Assembly (NCBI GenBank): GCA_041496705.1 | Contig: JBGQFD010000004.1 | Coordinates: forward strand, 1 to 64,000 | Reading direction: 5' to 3' | Source: VBDM01 sp041496705 | GTDB lineage: Bacteria > Pseudomonadota > Gammaproteobacteria > Burkholderiales > SG8-39 | DNA: 64,000 nucleotides | In this document: positions 26,928 to 34,338 of the stretch, in pieces | Numbering within the stretch: position 1 is the first letter of the stretch | Layout of the letters: the number at the start of each line of letters is the position of its first letter | Program-made: the position numbers and the translations under genes | Notes under the pieces: model-generated | Databases searched by the model: none | What the model saw: only the letters and a program-made list of their open reading frames with translations | Told to the model about the DNA's origin: nothing

Positions 26928-27003
26928 CAGGCCCGCCGTTGACAGCCCGGCAAGGGAAGCGGAACATCGCCGGCGATTCGCACCGCATCCAGGAGGAAGC
27001 ATC

Positions 27004-27915
27004 ATGACCGTCAAGGAAAGGACGAAACCCCAGGTCGCGACCATGAACGCGGTGCACGACCTGCCGGTGCTGGTCGCCCGCGACAAGGGCTTCTTCAAGG
27101 ACGAGGGCCTGGACCTCAAGTTCGTGACCACGCCGGGGATGGCCCAGGTCACGACTTCCCACTTCGTCAAGTTCGATTCCGTCTTCGACCGCCCGCTCGA
27201 CTCGGTCTACAACGAGGGCGGCATCGACCAGTACCGCATGTGCGAATGGGGCATCATGAAGCGCGCCGTCGAGGCCAACACGCAGGGGCTGCGCGGGCGC
27301 AAGATCGTGGCGCTGGGCGCCTCGATGTCGAAGTTCGCCATCGTCGTCGCGCACGACTCGAAGATCTACGAGCCCGAGATGCTCAAGGACAAGCCGATCG
27401 CGGTGACGCCGAACAACGGCTCGGACTTCACTACGCTGAAGATGATGGAAGGCTTCCTCGCGCCCGAGCACATCAAGAGGACACACGCGGGATCGATGCT
27501 CAAGCGGCTCGAGGCCGTGCGCGAGGGCAAGGTCGCGGCGGCGAGCGTCATGGAGCCCTGGATAAGCGTGGCGCAGAAATGGGGTCTGCGCATCCTGATC
27601 GAGTCGCACTCGACGCGCAGCGAGGCGGCCGGCGACGACCTCGACGGCCCGACGCTCGCGAAAATGTTCCGCGCGCAGGCGCGGGCGGTCGAGCTCATCG
27701 AAAAAGATCCAGCGCCTTTCATCCACTATTTCATCCGCGAGACCGCGGGGCTCCTCGAGCCGCACGAGTTCCAGACCTGGCGCCTGCTTCATGCAGCGCC
27801 GCAACCCTACACGCGCGAGCGTTTCGACGACACCTACAACTGGACGGTGAAGTGGAACATGACGGTGCCGGGGGCCACTTACGAGAACACCGTCGACAAC
27901 CGCGCCTGGAACTGA
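27004..27915 (+). CDS. NMT1/THI5-like substrate-binding-fold protein, tandem copy 1
   Basis: 303 residues of the SsuA/THI5-like fold (HDLPVLVARDKGFFKDEGLD near residue 20). No signal peptide, and no ABC permease or ATPase gene nearby. Conserved between the two tandem copies are RMCEWG near residue 79, the ALGA loop, SVMEPWISVA-type AASVMEPWISVAQ, and SHSTRSEAAGDDL. AGGAGG precedes the ATG. By position with the Pht5-like gene it may be a cytoplasmic enzyme rather than a transporter component. Confidence 0.78.
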   Translation: MTVKERTKPQVATMNAVHDLPVLVARDKGFFKDEGLDLKFVTTPGMAQVTTSHFVKFDSVFDRPLDSVYNEGGIDQYRMCEWGIMKRAVEANTQGLRGRKIVALGASMSKFAIVVAHDSKIYEPEMLKDKPIAVTPNNGSDFTTLKMMEGFLAPEHIKRTHAGSMLKRLEAVREGKVAAASVMEPWISVAQKWGLRILIESHSTRSEAAGDDLDGPTLAKMFRAQARAVELIEKDPAPFIHYFIRETAGLLEPHEFQTWRLLHAAPQPYTRERFDDTYNWTVKWNMTVPGATYENTVDNRAWN

Positions 27916-27930
27916 CTGGAGGAGCCTGCA

Positions 27931-28842
27931 ATGACCGCATCATTGAGAAAAGTGAAGGCATCGATGATGAACGCCATCCACGACCTGCCCCTGCTCGTTG
28001 CTCGCGACGAAGGTTTCTTCAGGGACCAGGGGCTTGACGTGGAGATCATCAAGACGCCGGGCTCGGGCCAGCGGGACTCGGACCACCAGGCGCTGCGCCC
28101 CAATGTTTTCGACCGCACCATGGAGGCCCTGTACGACCAGGGCGCGTGCGACCAGTTCCGCATGTGCGAGTGGGGTGTGATGAAGCGGGCGGTCGAGTCG
28201 AACGTGACCTCGGGCCACCGCCCCGCGAAGATCGTCGCCCTGGGCGCCGCGATGTCGACCTTTGCGATTGTCACCGATCCCAAGTCCGGCATCTACGAGC
28301 CCGAGCAGCTGAAGGGGAAGCCGATCGGCGTGAGTCCCTACAACGGCTCGCATTTCACCACCCTGAAGCTGCTGGAAGGCTTCCTCGAGCGCGACCAGAT
28401 CAACACCACTTTCGCCGGAACGATGAAGGAGCGCATGGAAGCGGTGAGCAAGGGCGAAGTCGCGGCCGTCAGCCTGATGGAGCCCTGGATCAGCGTCGCG
28501 GAGAAGCGGGGTTTGCGCGTTCTCATGGAGTCGCACTCGACCCGCAGCGAGGCCGCCGGCGACGAACTCGACGGCCCGACGCTGGCGAAGATGTTCAGGG
28601 CCGAGGCCGAGGCCTCCAGGGCGATCGAGAAGAATCCGGAGCGTTACGCGCGCTACCTGGTCGAAGAGGCCGGAGGCCTGCTCGAGCTGAAGGACCTCAA
28701 GCTCTCGCGGATCCTGAACGCGCCGCCCGAGCCGTATACCCGCGATCGCTTCGAGCACACCTACCAGTGGACGCTGGGCTGGGAACTGGTTCCGCCGGGC
28801 GCGACCTACGAGAACACGGTGGACAATCGCGCCTGGAACTAG
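27931..28842 (+). CDS. NMT1/THI5-like substrate-binding-fold protein, tandem copy 2
   Basis: 303 residues, the same length as copy 1 and very similar along its whole length, with an identical ending (ATYENTVDNRAWN). This is a tandem duplication 15 bases apart. Differences cluster in the region after residue 45 (GSGQRDSDHQALRPN), which could change substrate. SD GGAGG precedes the ATG. Its TAG interlocks with the stop of the convergent hydrolase in CTAG at 28839-28842. Confidence 0.78.
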   Translation: MTASLRKVKASMMNAIHDLPLLVARDEGFFRDQGLDVEIIKTPGSGQRDSDHQALRPNVFDRTMEALYDQGACDQFRMCEWGVMKRAVESNVTSGHRPAKIVALGAAMSTFAIVTDPKSGIYEPEQLKGKPIGVSPYNGSHFTTLKLLEGFLERDQINTTFAGTMKERMEAVSKGEVAAVSLMEPWISVAEKRGLRVLMESHSTRSEAAGDELDGPTLAKMFRAEAEASRAIEKNPERYARYLVEEAGGLLELKDLKLSRILNAPPEPYTRDRFEHTYQWTLGWELVPPGATYENTVDNRAWN

Positions 28843-29693
28843 GTCCGCTGCTTGTCCAGAAACTGCAGCAAGCGCGCCGGAGCCGTCGCCTCCGTCTGAG
28901 CCTCGGGAAGAACGTCCCAGTACTCCGAGCGCGGCAGGCATTCCTCGAGATACCTCGCCGCCGAAGTCGCGTGCGATTCGTCGTGGCCCGGAATGACGAG
29001 CGTCGGGATGTCGAGGCGCAGCAGGTCCTCGGGCCTTGCGCCAGGTGCGGTGTCGCGGTCGAGGAGATTGCGGCACATGGCGGCGACGACGAGCTGGTAT
29101 TGCTCCAGGTTCTGCGCGGCATAGGATGCGGCGAACGCGGCGTCATGGCGTATCACCGAGGCCCAGGGACCGCCGCGGGGGTCGGCGCCGAAGGCCTTGC
29201 CTTCTTTCCGCGCCAGCGCGACGACCTGCTCGAGACCGTGCGCGCGCACGTAGTCCAGGTGCTCGGCGAAGCGCTGGTGCCCCTTGATGCGGTACTTCGC
29301 CCCGCCCACGGGCCACCACAGGATCATGCTCAGCGTCGCCTCCGGGTAAGCGACCGCGAAAGCCGTCACCGGACAGCAGCCCATGCAGCCGCCCATCAGG
29401 TGCGCGCTGCGAATCTCGAGGTGCTCGAGCAGGCCCCGCCCTTGAGCCACGTAGTGGGCCCAGGTCATGGCCTCCACCCGGCCGCCCGACTGCCCGCACT
29501 CGCGCCGGTCGAAGACGATGCAGGTGTACTTCTTGGTCAGGTGATCGAGCAGCTTGATTCGGGCGTACACGCCCTGCGTGGTCCATTTGTCCAGGGTCGC
29601 GTCGAACCCGGCGGGCGAATACATGAGCAAGGGCGGACCGTTTCCAATCACCTCGTAGCGGGTGCTGATGCGGTCGATGACAGCAGTGGGCAT
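28839..29693 (-). CDS. Alpha/beta-hydrolase with a cysteine nucleophile elbow
   Basis: 284 residues. Fold markers are PPLLMYSPAGFD near the oxyanion site and the nucleophile elbow GGCMG (residues 101-105), where C103 replaces the usual serine. The acid/base region PGHDESHATSAARYL lies near residues 240-254. Cysteine nucleophiles are known in dienelactone hydrolase, another aromatic-pathway enzyme. The ATG at 29693 is one base after the stop of the upstream PanB-like gene, so it is the fourth gene of the tph-like minus-strand operon. A lactone or ester intermediate is a plausible substrate (inference). Confidence 0.83.
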   Translation of the reverse strand: MPTAVIDRISTRYEVIGNGPPLLMYSPAGFDATLDKWTTQGVYARIKLLDHLTKKYTCIVFDRRECGQSGGRVEAMTWAHYVAQGRGLLEHLEIRSAHLMGGCMGCCPVTAFAVAYPEATLSMILWWPVGGAKYRIKGHQRFAEHLDYVRAHGLEQVVALARKEGKAFGADPRGGPWASVIRHDAAFAASYAAQNLEQYQLVVAAMCRNLLDRDTAPGARPEDLLRLDIPTLVIPGHDESHATSAARYLEECLPRSEYWDVLPEAQTEATAPARLLQFLDKQRT

Positions 29694-29694
29694 A

Positions 29695-30432
29695 TCAGCC
29701 GCCTCTGATCTGCCGGCCCGAACGCACGTCATCGATCAGGGCGTGGAAGGCATCGAGGGCGAGCTTCGCGGTATTGCCGTAAGTCTCGGTCTCGGCGTCG
29801 ATCCACTTCGCCGCATAGCCGATCGCGGTATGCGCCAGGCGCACGCGTCCGTCGAGCCATGGCCCGCCGCCCAGGCCCCCGATCACCGGAATGGAAACCG
29901 CGCGTGCGACGGCCAGACCGGCCACGGGACCCGAGTGTCTGAAGTCCAGAACCGAAGCGCCCGCATCCTCCAGTCGCTTTGCTTCCGCCACGAGTTTGTC
30001 GACAGGAAGGTTCTCGCCATGAAACTCGGCAAAGACCGGGACGCCTGCCCGAACGATGGCTATCACCATGCCGGGATCGCCCATGACCTTCACCATGTCG
30101 GCGCCGCCCTCCTTTGCCAGGCGCACGGCCGCACCGACCGCGGTCTTGGTGCCCGCTTGCACCGGACCATTGGGCAGGTCGCAACTCACCAGGGCGCGCT
30201 TCGCACCGCGGCGCACGGCCTTGCAGCAGATCAGCATTTCATCCACCGTGACTTCGCTGTCCGGCGCGTACCCCCAGAGATTCACGCCGACGGAATCGCC
30301 CACCGAAATAAGGTCCATACCGGCGCGGTCGGCGATTCTCGCCATCTCGGTGTCCCAGGCGACCACGCCGACGATCTTGCGTCCGTCGCGCTTCATCTTC
30401 TGAAGCGCGTGAATCGTAACCTTGGTTTGCAT
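29695..30432 (-). CDS. PanB-like protein (ketopantoate hydroxymethyltransferase / PEP-mutase superfamily)
   Basis: 245 residues, a TIM-barrel of the PanB/isocitrate-lyase superfamily. VGVVAWDTEMARIAD and the metal-site SVGDSVGVNLWG (residues 43-54) fit PanB. The region that in PanB carries HIGLTPQ is replaced by VFAEFHGEN, and the protein is shorter than PanB (about 264). True pantothenate synthesis is therefore doubtful. Its place seven bases after the PdxA-like gene and one base before the hydrolase gene suggests a carbon-carbon lyase or aldolase step in aromatic acid catabolism (inference). Confidence 0.75.
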   Translation of the reverse strand: MQTKVTIHALQKMKRDGRKIVGVVAWDTEMARIADRAGMDLISVGDSVGVNLWGYAPDSEVTVDEMLICCKAVRRGAKRALVSCDLPNGPVQAGTKTAVGAAVRLAKEGGADMVKVMGDPGMVIAIVRAGVPVFAEFHGENLPVDKLVAEAKRLEDAGASVLDFRHSGPVAGLAVARAVSIPVIGGLGGGPWLDGRVRLAHTAIGYAAKWIDAETETYGNTAKLALDAFHALIDDVRSGRQIRGG

Positions 30433-30439
30433 TTCCTTC

Positions 30440-31438
30440 TTACGCCGGCGAAGCGCCGGCGAGCCGCTTGATCGCCGAGATCATCGCGCCCGGATCGGCG
30501 CGGTTCTTCCCTGCGATGTCGAGCGCGCTGCCGTGCGCGACCGAGGAGAATAGCACCGGCGTGCCGAGCGTGAGCGCCGCGGTGCCAGCGAAAGCGTGCG
30601 TTTTCGCCATGATGTGTCCCTGGTCGTGGACCATCACGACGAAGGCGTCGTAACCTTTCTTCAGGAACATCGTGTCCGCGCCGAACGGTCCTTCGGCCGC
30701 GACGCCGTTCTTCTTTGCGTCCGAAATGGCCGGGCCGATGATTTCCCGTTCCTCTTCGCCGAAGAGGCCGCCTTCGCCGGCGTGCGGGTTCAGGCCCGAC
30801 ACGGCGATGCGCGGCGAGGCGAGGCCCATGCGCCGCAACGCCGAATCAGTCGAGCGGATCGCGTTCAGCACGCGACTGCGCGTGACGAGTTCGATCGCGC
30901 GGCGCAGGCTCAGGTGCAGGGTCGCATGCGCGACGCGCATTTCCGTTCCGCCGTGATCGAAGCAGATCATGAGGAAGGCGTCGTTTGGCGGCACGCCCGT
31001 GCAGCGCGCGACGAAGGTCGGATAGCCGTCGAACTCGATTCCCGCGAGTTTGATCGAACTTTCGGTCTGCGGCGCGGCGACCACCGCGTCGACTTCGCCG
31101 GCGAGCGCCGCGTCGATTGCCGCCTTCGCCGAATCGAGCGCGGCTTCGCCGTGCGGCGCGGCGATCGATCCGATGTGCAGTTCTCCCGGCTGGAACTGCT
31201 TGCGCTCGATCAGCGTGACTGCGCCGTCGCTCCAGCTCGCGTGTGCGGCGCTCGCAACCGCATTGAATTTCGGCGCGAGGCCGCAGGCGGCGGCGTGTGT
31301 TTCCAGCGCGCCGCGGTCGCCGACCAGCAGTGGACGGCAGATCCTGTTTACCTGGGGGTCGAGCGCGGCCCTGAGCGCGATCTCCGGTCCAATGCCTGCC
31401 GGGTCGCCGATGGCGATGGCGATGCGCGGAAGAGACAT
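30440..31438 (-). CDS. pdxA: PdxA-family dehydrogenase (TphB-type cis-dihydrodiol carboxylate dehydrogenase candidate)
   Basis: 332 residues. NAD-dependent oxidative decarboxylase family. Metal-binding histidines lie in HATLHLSL, GLNPHAGEGGLFGEEE and VHDQGHI. PdxA itself serves pyridoxal phosphate synthesis. TphB, which oxidises and decarboxylates the diol made from terephthalate, belongs to the same family. Co-transcription with a Bug protein and divergence from a tphA2/tphA3-like oxygenase favour the TphB role. It starts on the base after the stop of the upstream Bug gene. Confidence 0.85.
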   Translation of the reverse strand: MSLPRIAIAIGDPAGIGPEIALRAALDPQVNRICRPLLVGDRGALETHAAACGLAPKFNAVASAAHASWSDGAVTLIERKQFQPGELHIGSIAAPHGEAALDSAKAAIDAALAGEVDAVVAAPQTESSIKLAGIEFDGYPTFVARCTGVPPNDAFLMICFDHGGTEMRVAHATLHLSLRRAIELVTRSRVLNAIRSTDSALRRMGLASPRIAVSGLNPHAGEGGLFGEEEREIIGPAISDAKKNGVAAEGPFGADTMFLKKGYDAFVVMVHDQGHIMAKTHAFAGTAALTLGTPVLFSSVAHGSALDIAGKNRADPGAMISAIKRLAGASPA

Positions 31439-32395
31439 CTATTCGGTTTTAACGCCGGCGGAACGGATCACTTCGAGCCAGCGCGTGGCGTCCAGCTTCA
31501 TGAACGCCGCCATCTGCGCCGGCGAATAGCCGAGCGGCTCGGCGGAGAGCTCGCCCAAGCGCCTCAGAACGTCGGGCAGTTTCAGCGCCTCGGCGATCGC
31601 GGCGGAAAGTTTCTCCGCGATAGGCGCGGGCGTCTTCGGCGGGGCGACCACGCCGAACCAGGCGATCGCCACGAACCCGGGCAGCAGTTCGGACAATGCC
31701 GGCACGTCGGGAAGCGCCGCGATCCTCTTTTCACTGCAGACGGCGAGCGCCTTCAGCTTGCCGCTCTTCACGTGCTGCAGCGACACGCCGAGGTTGTCGA
31801 ACATGATGTCCACCTGCCCGCCGAGCAGGTCGGTGAGCGCCGGTGCCGTGCCCTTGTAGGGAATGTGCGTGATCTGCAGCTTGCCCGCCATGGACTTGAA
31901 CATCTCCGCTGCGAGGTGCGAGGTCGAGCCGCTGCCCTGCGAGGCGTAGTTGAGCCGCCCCGGCGCCGCTCTGGCGAAGGTGATCAGTTCCTGCACGCTG
32001 CTTGCGCCCACGCCCGGGTTCACCAGCAGCACGTTGGGGATCGCCGCCATCACGCTCACCGGCACGAACTGCGCCGGGTCGAAGGCGAGTTTTGCGTAGA
32101 GACTCTGGTTGATCACCAGCGGCGGCGGCGGCGCCGAGAGCAGCAGGTAGCCGTCGGGTTCGGCTTTGTAGACGAACTCCGCGCCGATGTTTCCCGCGGC
32201 GCCCGGCCGGTTCTCGACCACGACGGGTTGTCCCCACTTCGCCGCGAGCTTCTCGCCGACGATGCGCGGGATGAGATCGGCGCTGCCGCCCGCCGGAAAG
32301 GGCACGACGATGCGGATCGCTCTGCCCGGGTAGTCCTGGGCCTGCGCGGTGACGGTGAACGCAAAAATACATGCGGAGAGCAGTCTGGCGATCAT
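31439..32395 (-). CDS. Bug-family substrate-binding protein (TphC-like)
   Basis: 318 residues. A signal peptide ends near FTVTAQAQ; the mature part begins DYPGRAIRIVVPFPAGG and shows VVENRPGAAGN and HIPYKGTAPAL. In Comamonas the Bug protein TphC binds terephthalate for uptake by a TctAB-type transporter. By position this is the likely counterpart. TctAB genes are not in the window. First gene of the four-gene minus-strand operon. Confidence 0.9.
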   Translation of the reverse strand: MIARLLSACIFAFTVTAQAQDYPGRAIRIVVPFPAGGSADLIPRIVGEKLAAKWGQPVVVENRPGAAGNIGAEFVYKAEPDGYLLLSAPPPPLVINQSLYAKLAFDPAQFVPVSVMAAIPNVLLVNPGVGASSVQELITFARAAPGRLNYASQGSGSTSHLAAEMFKSMAGKLQITHIPYKGTAPALTDLLGGQVDIMFDNLGVSLQHVKSGKLKALAVCSEKRIAALPDVPALSELLPGFVAIAWFGVVAPPKTPAPIAEKLSAAIAEALKLPDVLRRLGELSAEPLGYSPAQMAAFMKLDATRWLEVIRSAGVKTE

Positions 32396-32477
32396 CTGCG
32401 TGCCTCGACGTTCGGTCCTGCCGTATTTTACCGGTGTAGAATCGCTGCAAACGAAAATTCCATTGCAAATCCACCCA
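32396..32477. promoter_or_regulatory. Divergent promoter region of the tph-like locus with inverted repeat
   Basis: 82 bases between the divergent Bug and oxygenase-alpha starts. TAGAAT at 32437-32442 is a possible -10 for the plus strand, and TAAAAT (complement of 32425-32430) one for the minus strand. TGCAA (32446-32450) and TTGCA (32463-32467), 12 bases apart, form an inverted repeat downstream of the plus-strand -10, a candidate site for an IclR/TphR-type regulator. No regulator gene is adjacent. Confidence 0.5.
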
Positions 32478-33713
32478 ATGTCTTCAGTCTTGGAATCGCG
32501 TGTCTGGCCGGCCGAAGGCCTGACCCGCGTTCCCTACTGGATATACCAGGACGAGAGCATCTACCAGCGCGAGCAGGAGCGCATCTATCGCGGCGACGCC
32601 TGGAATTTCCTCGGGCTCGACGCCGAGCTGCCGGAGCCCGGCGACTTCAAGACGACTTTCGCGGGCGAGATGCCGGTGGTGGTGACCCGCGACGAATCGG
32701 GCGCAATCCGCTGCTTCGAGAACCGCTGCGCGCACCGCGGTGCGCTCCTTTGCCTCGCGGACCGCGGCAACGCCAAAGAGATCGCCTGCGTCTATCACAA
32801 CTGGACCTACGATCTGCGCGGCAACCTCACCGCGGTCGCGTTCCGCCGCGGCGTAGGGGGCAAGGGCGGCATGCTTCTCGATGCCGAGCCGGAGAGCCAG
32901 GCACCGCAGAAATTCCGCGTCGAGACCTTCTGCGGCCTGATGTTCGCGACGCTCTCCGACAAGACGCCGCCGGTCGAGCGCTACATCGGCCCCGAGGTCG
33001 CAGGGCGCATCCGTCGCGTGATGAAGGAACCCGTGAAGATCCTCGGCGGCTATACCCAGGTGCTGCAGAGCAACTGGAAGCTCTATTTCGAGAACGTGAA
33101 GGACACCTACCACGCGAGCCTCCTGCACCTTTTTTTCTCGACCTTCCGCCTGAATCGCCTCGAGCAGAAGGGCGGGGTGATCGTCGGTGGCGAGGGCGGC
33201 AGCCACGTCAGCTACACCATGATGCGCTCGAACCAGACCGGCGACGAGTACGAAAAGGCCGGCATGCGCTCGGCGAGCGGCGGCTACGCGCTGCAGGCGC
33301 CGCAGATGCTCGAGTCGGTCGACGAGATCGGCGACGGCGTCACGCTGCAGATCCTCACCGTGTTCCCGGGATTCGTGCTGCAGCAGATCATGAACTCGCT
33401 TGCCGTGCGCCAGGTGCTGCCGAAAGGCGTGGGCCGCACCGAGCTCGTGTGGACCTGCTTCGGCTACGCGTCGGACGACGCGAAGATGCAGGAACTGCGC
33501 ATGAAGCAGTCGAACCTCGTCGGCCCCGCGGGCTACATCTCGCTCGAGGACGGTGCCGCGACCGGGTTCGTCCAGCGCGGCGTGGCGGGCGCCGCGGCGC
33601 GCGCCTCGGTCGTGGAAATGGGCGGGCGCGAAGTTGCCTCGAACGAATCGCGCGTCACCGAGACCTCTGTCCGCGGGCTATGGCAGCAGTACCGCAAGCA
33701 CATGGGCCTCTGA
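32478..33713 (+). CDS. tphA2: Rieske oxygenase alpha subunit, terephthalate 1,2-dioxygenase-like (TphA2)
   Basis: 411 residues; TphA2 of Comamonas is about 413. Rieske ligands are C84, H86, C104 and H107 (CAHRGAL, CVYHNW). Iron ligands are H212 and H217, with D209, in ENVKDTYHASLLHLF. Long stretches match my recollection of TphA2: FAGEMPVVV, FENRCAHRGAL, QSNWKLYFENVKD, QKGGVIV, VFPGFVLQQI and ATETSVRG-like VTETSVRG. The ATG at 32478 begins the conserved N-terminus; the frame extends upstream to 32349 without support. The ring substrate is probably terephthalate or a similar para-carboxylated aromatic; the reductase TphA1 is not in the window. Confidence 0.85.
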   Translation: MSSVLESRVWPAEGLTRVPYWIYQDESIYQREQERIYRGDAWNFLGLDAELPEPGDFKTTFAGEMPVVVTRDESGAIRCFENRCAHRGALLCLADRGNAKEIACVYHNWTYDLRGNLTAVAFRRGVGGKGGMLLDAEPESQAPQKFRVETFCGLMFATLSDKTPPVERYIGPEVAGRIRRVMKEPVKILGGYTQVLQSNWKLYFENVKDTYHASLLHLFFSTFRLNRLEQKGGVIVGGEGGSHVSYTMMRSNQTGDEYEKAGMRSASGGYALQAPQMLESVDEIGDGVTLQILTVFPGFVLQQIMNSLAVRQVLPKGVGRTELVWTCFGYASDDAKMQELRMKQSNLVGPAGYISLEDGAATGFVQRGVAGAAARASVVEMGGREVASNESRVTETSVRGLWQQYRKHMGL

Positions 33714-33717
33714 GCGG

Positions 33718-34194
33718 ATGGACGCCGCGCTGCAGCTCGCGGTGGAGAACCTCCTCGCGCGCTACGTCCACGCCATCGACGACGACCGGCTGGAGAACTG
33801 GCCCGGCTTCTTCACCGAGAACGGCCGCTACCGCATCACCACCGCGGAGAACCACGAGCGCGGCCTGCCGCTGTCCATCATCTACGCCGATTCGCGCGCG
33901 ATGCTCGCCGACCGCGTCTCGGCGCTGCGGCATGCCAACATCTACGAGGCGCAGCGCTACCGGCACACCGTGTCGTCCACACTCGTAGAGCGGGTGGATG
34001 CCGATACCGCGCGCGCGACTTCGAACTTCCAGGTCGTGCGCATCATGCACACGGGGGAGTCGATACTTTTTGCGAGCGGGCGGTACCTTGATCGAATTCT
34101 CCTGAAGGGCGAAGGTGGGGAGACGATGTTCGAGGAGAGGGTCGTTGTGCTCGACAGCCGCGCGATTGATACGCTGCTGGCGATTCCGATCTAA
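33718..34194 (+). CDS. tphA3: Rieske oxygenase beta subunit, terephthalate 1,2-dioxygenase-like (TphA3)
   Basis: 158 residues, SnoaL-like beta subunit that holds the alpha3beta3 hexamer together. Its features DRLENWPGFFTENGRYRI, ADSRAMLADRVSALR, ANIYEAQRYRH and RIMHTGES fit TphA3 and related small subunits. The ATG at 33718 is four bases after the stop of the alpha gene, so the two are coupled. An alternative earlier start would lie inside the alpha gene and is not supported. Confidence 0.88.
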   Translation: MDAALQLAVENLLARYVHAIDDDRLENWPGFFTENGRYRITTAENHERGLPLSIIYADSRAMLADRVSALRHANIYEAQRYRHTVSSTLVERVDADTARATSNFQVVRIMHTGESILFASGRYLDRILLKGEGGETMFEERVVVLDSRAIDTLLAIPI

Positions 34195-34221
34195 TTCAGC
34201 GTAATTGTCTAAGCGTCACAT

Positions 34222-34319
34222 GCCCGACCGGTGTTGGGCGGGCTGCATCACGAGTATTCGCTCGTGGCTGGCCGGCTGATCCGTCGCGGTCGGCGCCTGG
34301 GGACCCGGTTCGCGTCCCC
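34222..34319. terminator. Cluster of hairpins between convergent genes
   Basis: Three stem-loops lie between tphA3 and a convergent binding-protein gene. GCCCGAC with GTTGGGC (34222-34239, with wobble pairs), CACGAG with CTCGTG (34249-34266, perfect) and GGGGAC with GTCCCC (34299-34319). None has a T-run, so termination here would need Rho or be bidirectional attenuation. Confidence 0.35.
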
Positions 34320-34338
34320 GCGCTTGCGGCGTTGCGCT

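Noticed and set aside
30596..33988. An 1130-codon open frame spanning the tph-like locus on the plus strand.
   Set aside because: It crosses several well-supported genes on both strands and reads as Arg-rich shadow without domain features.
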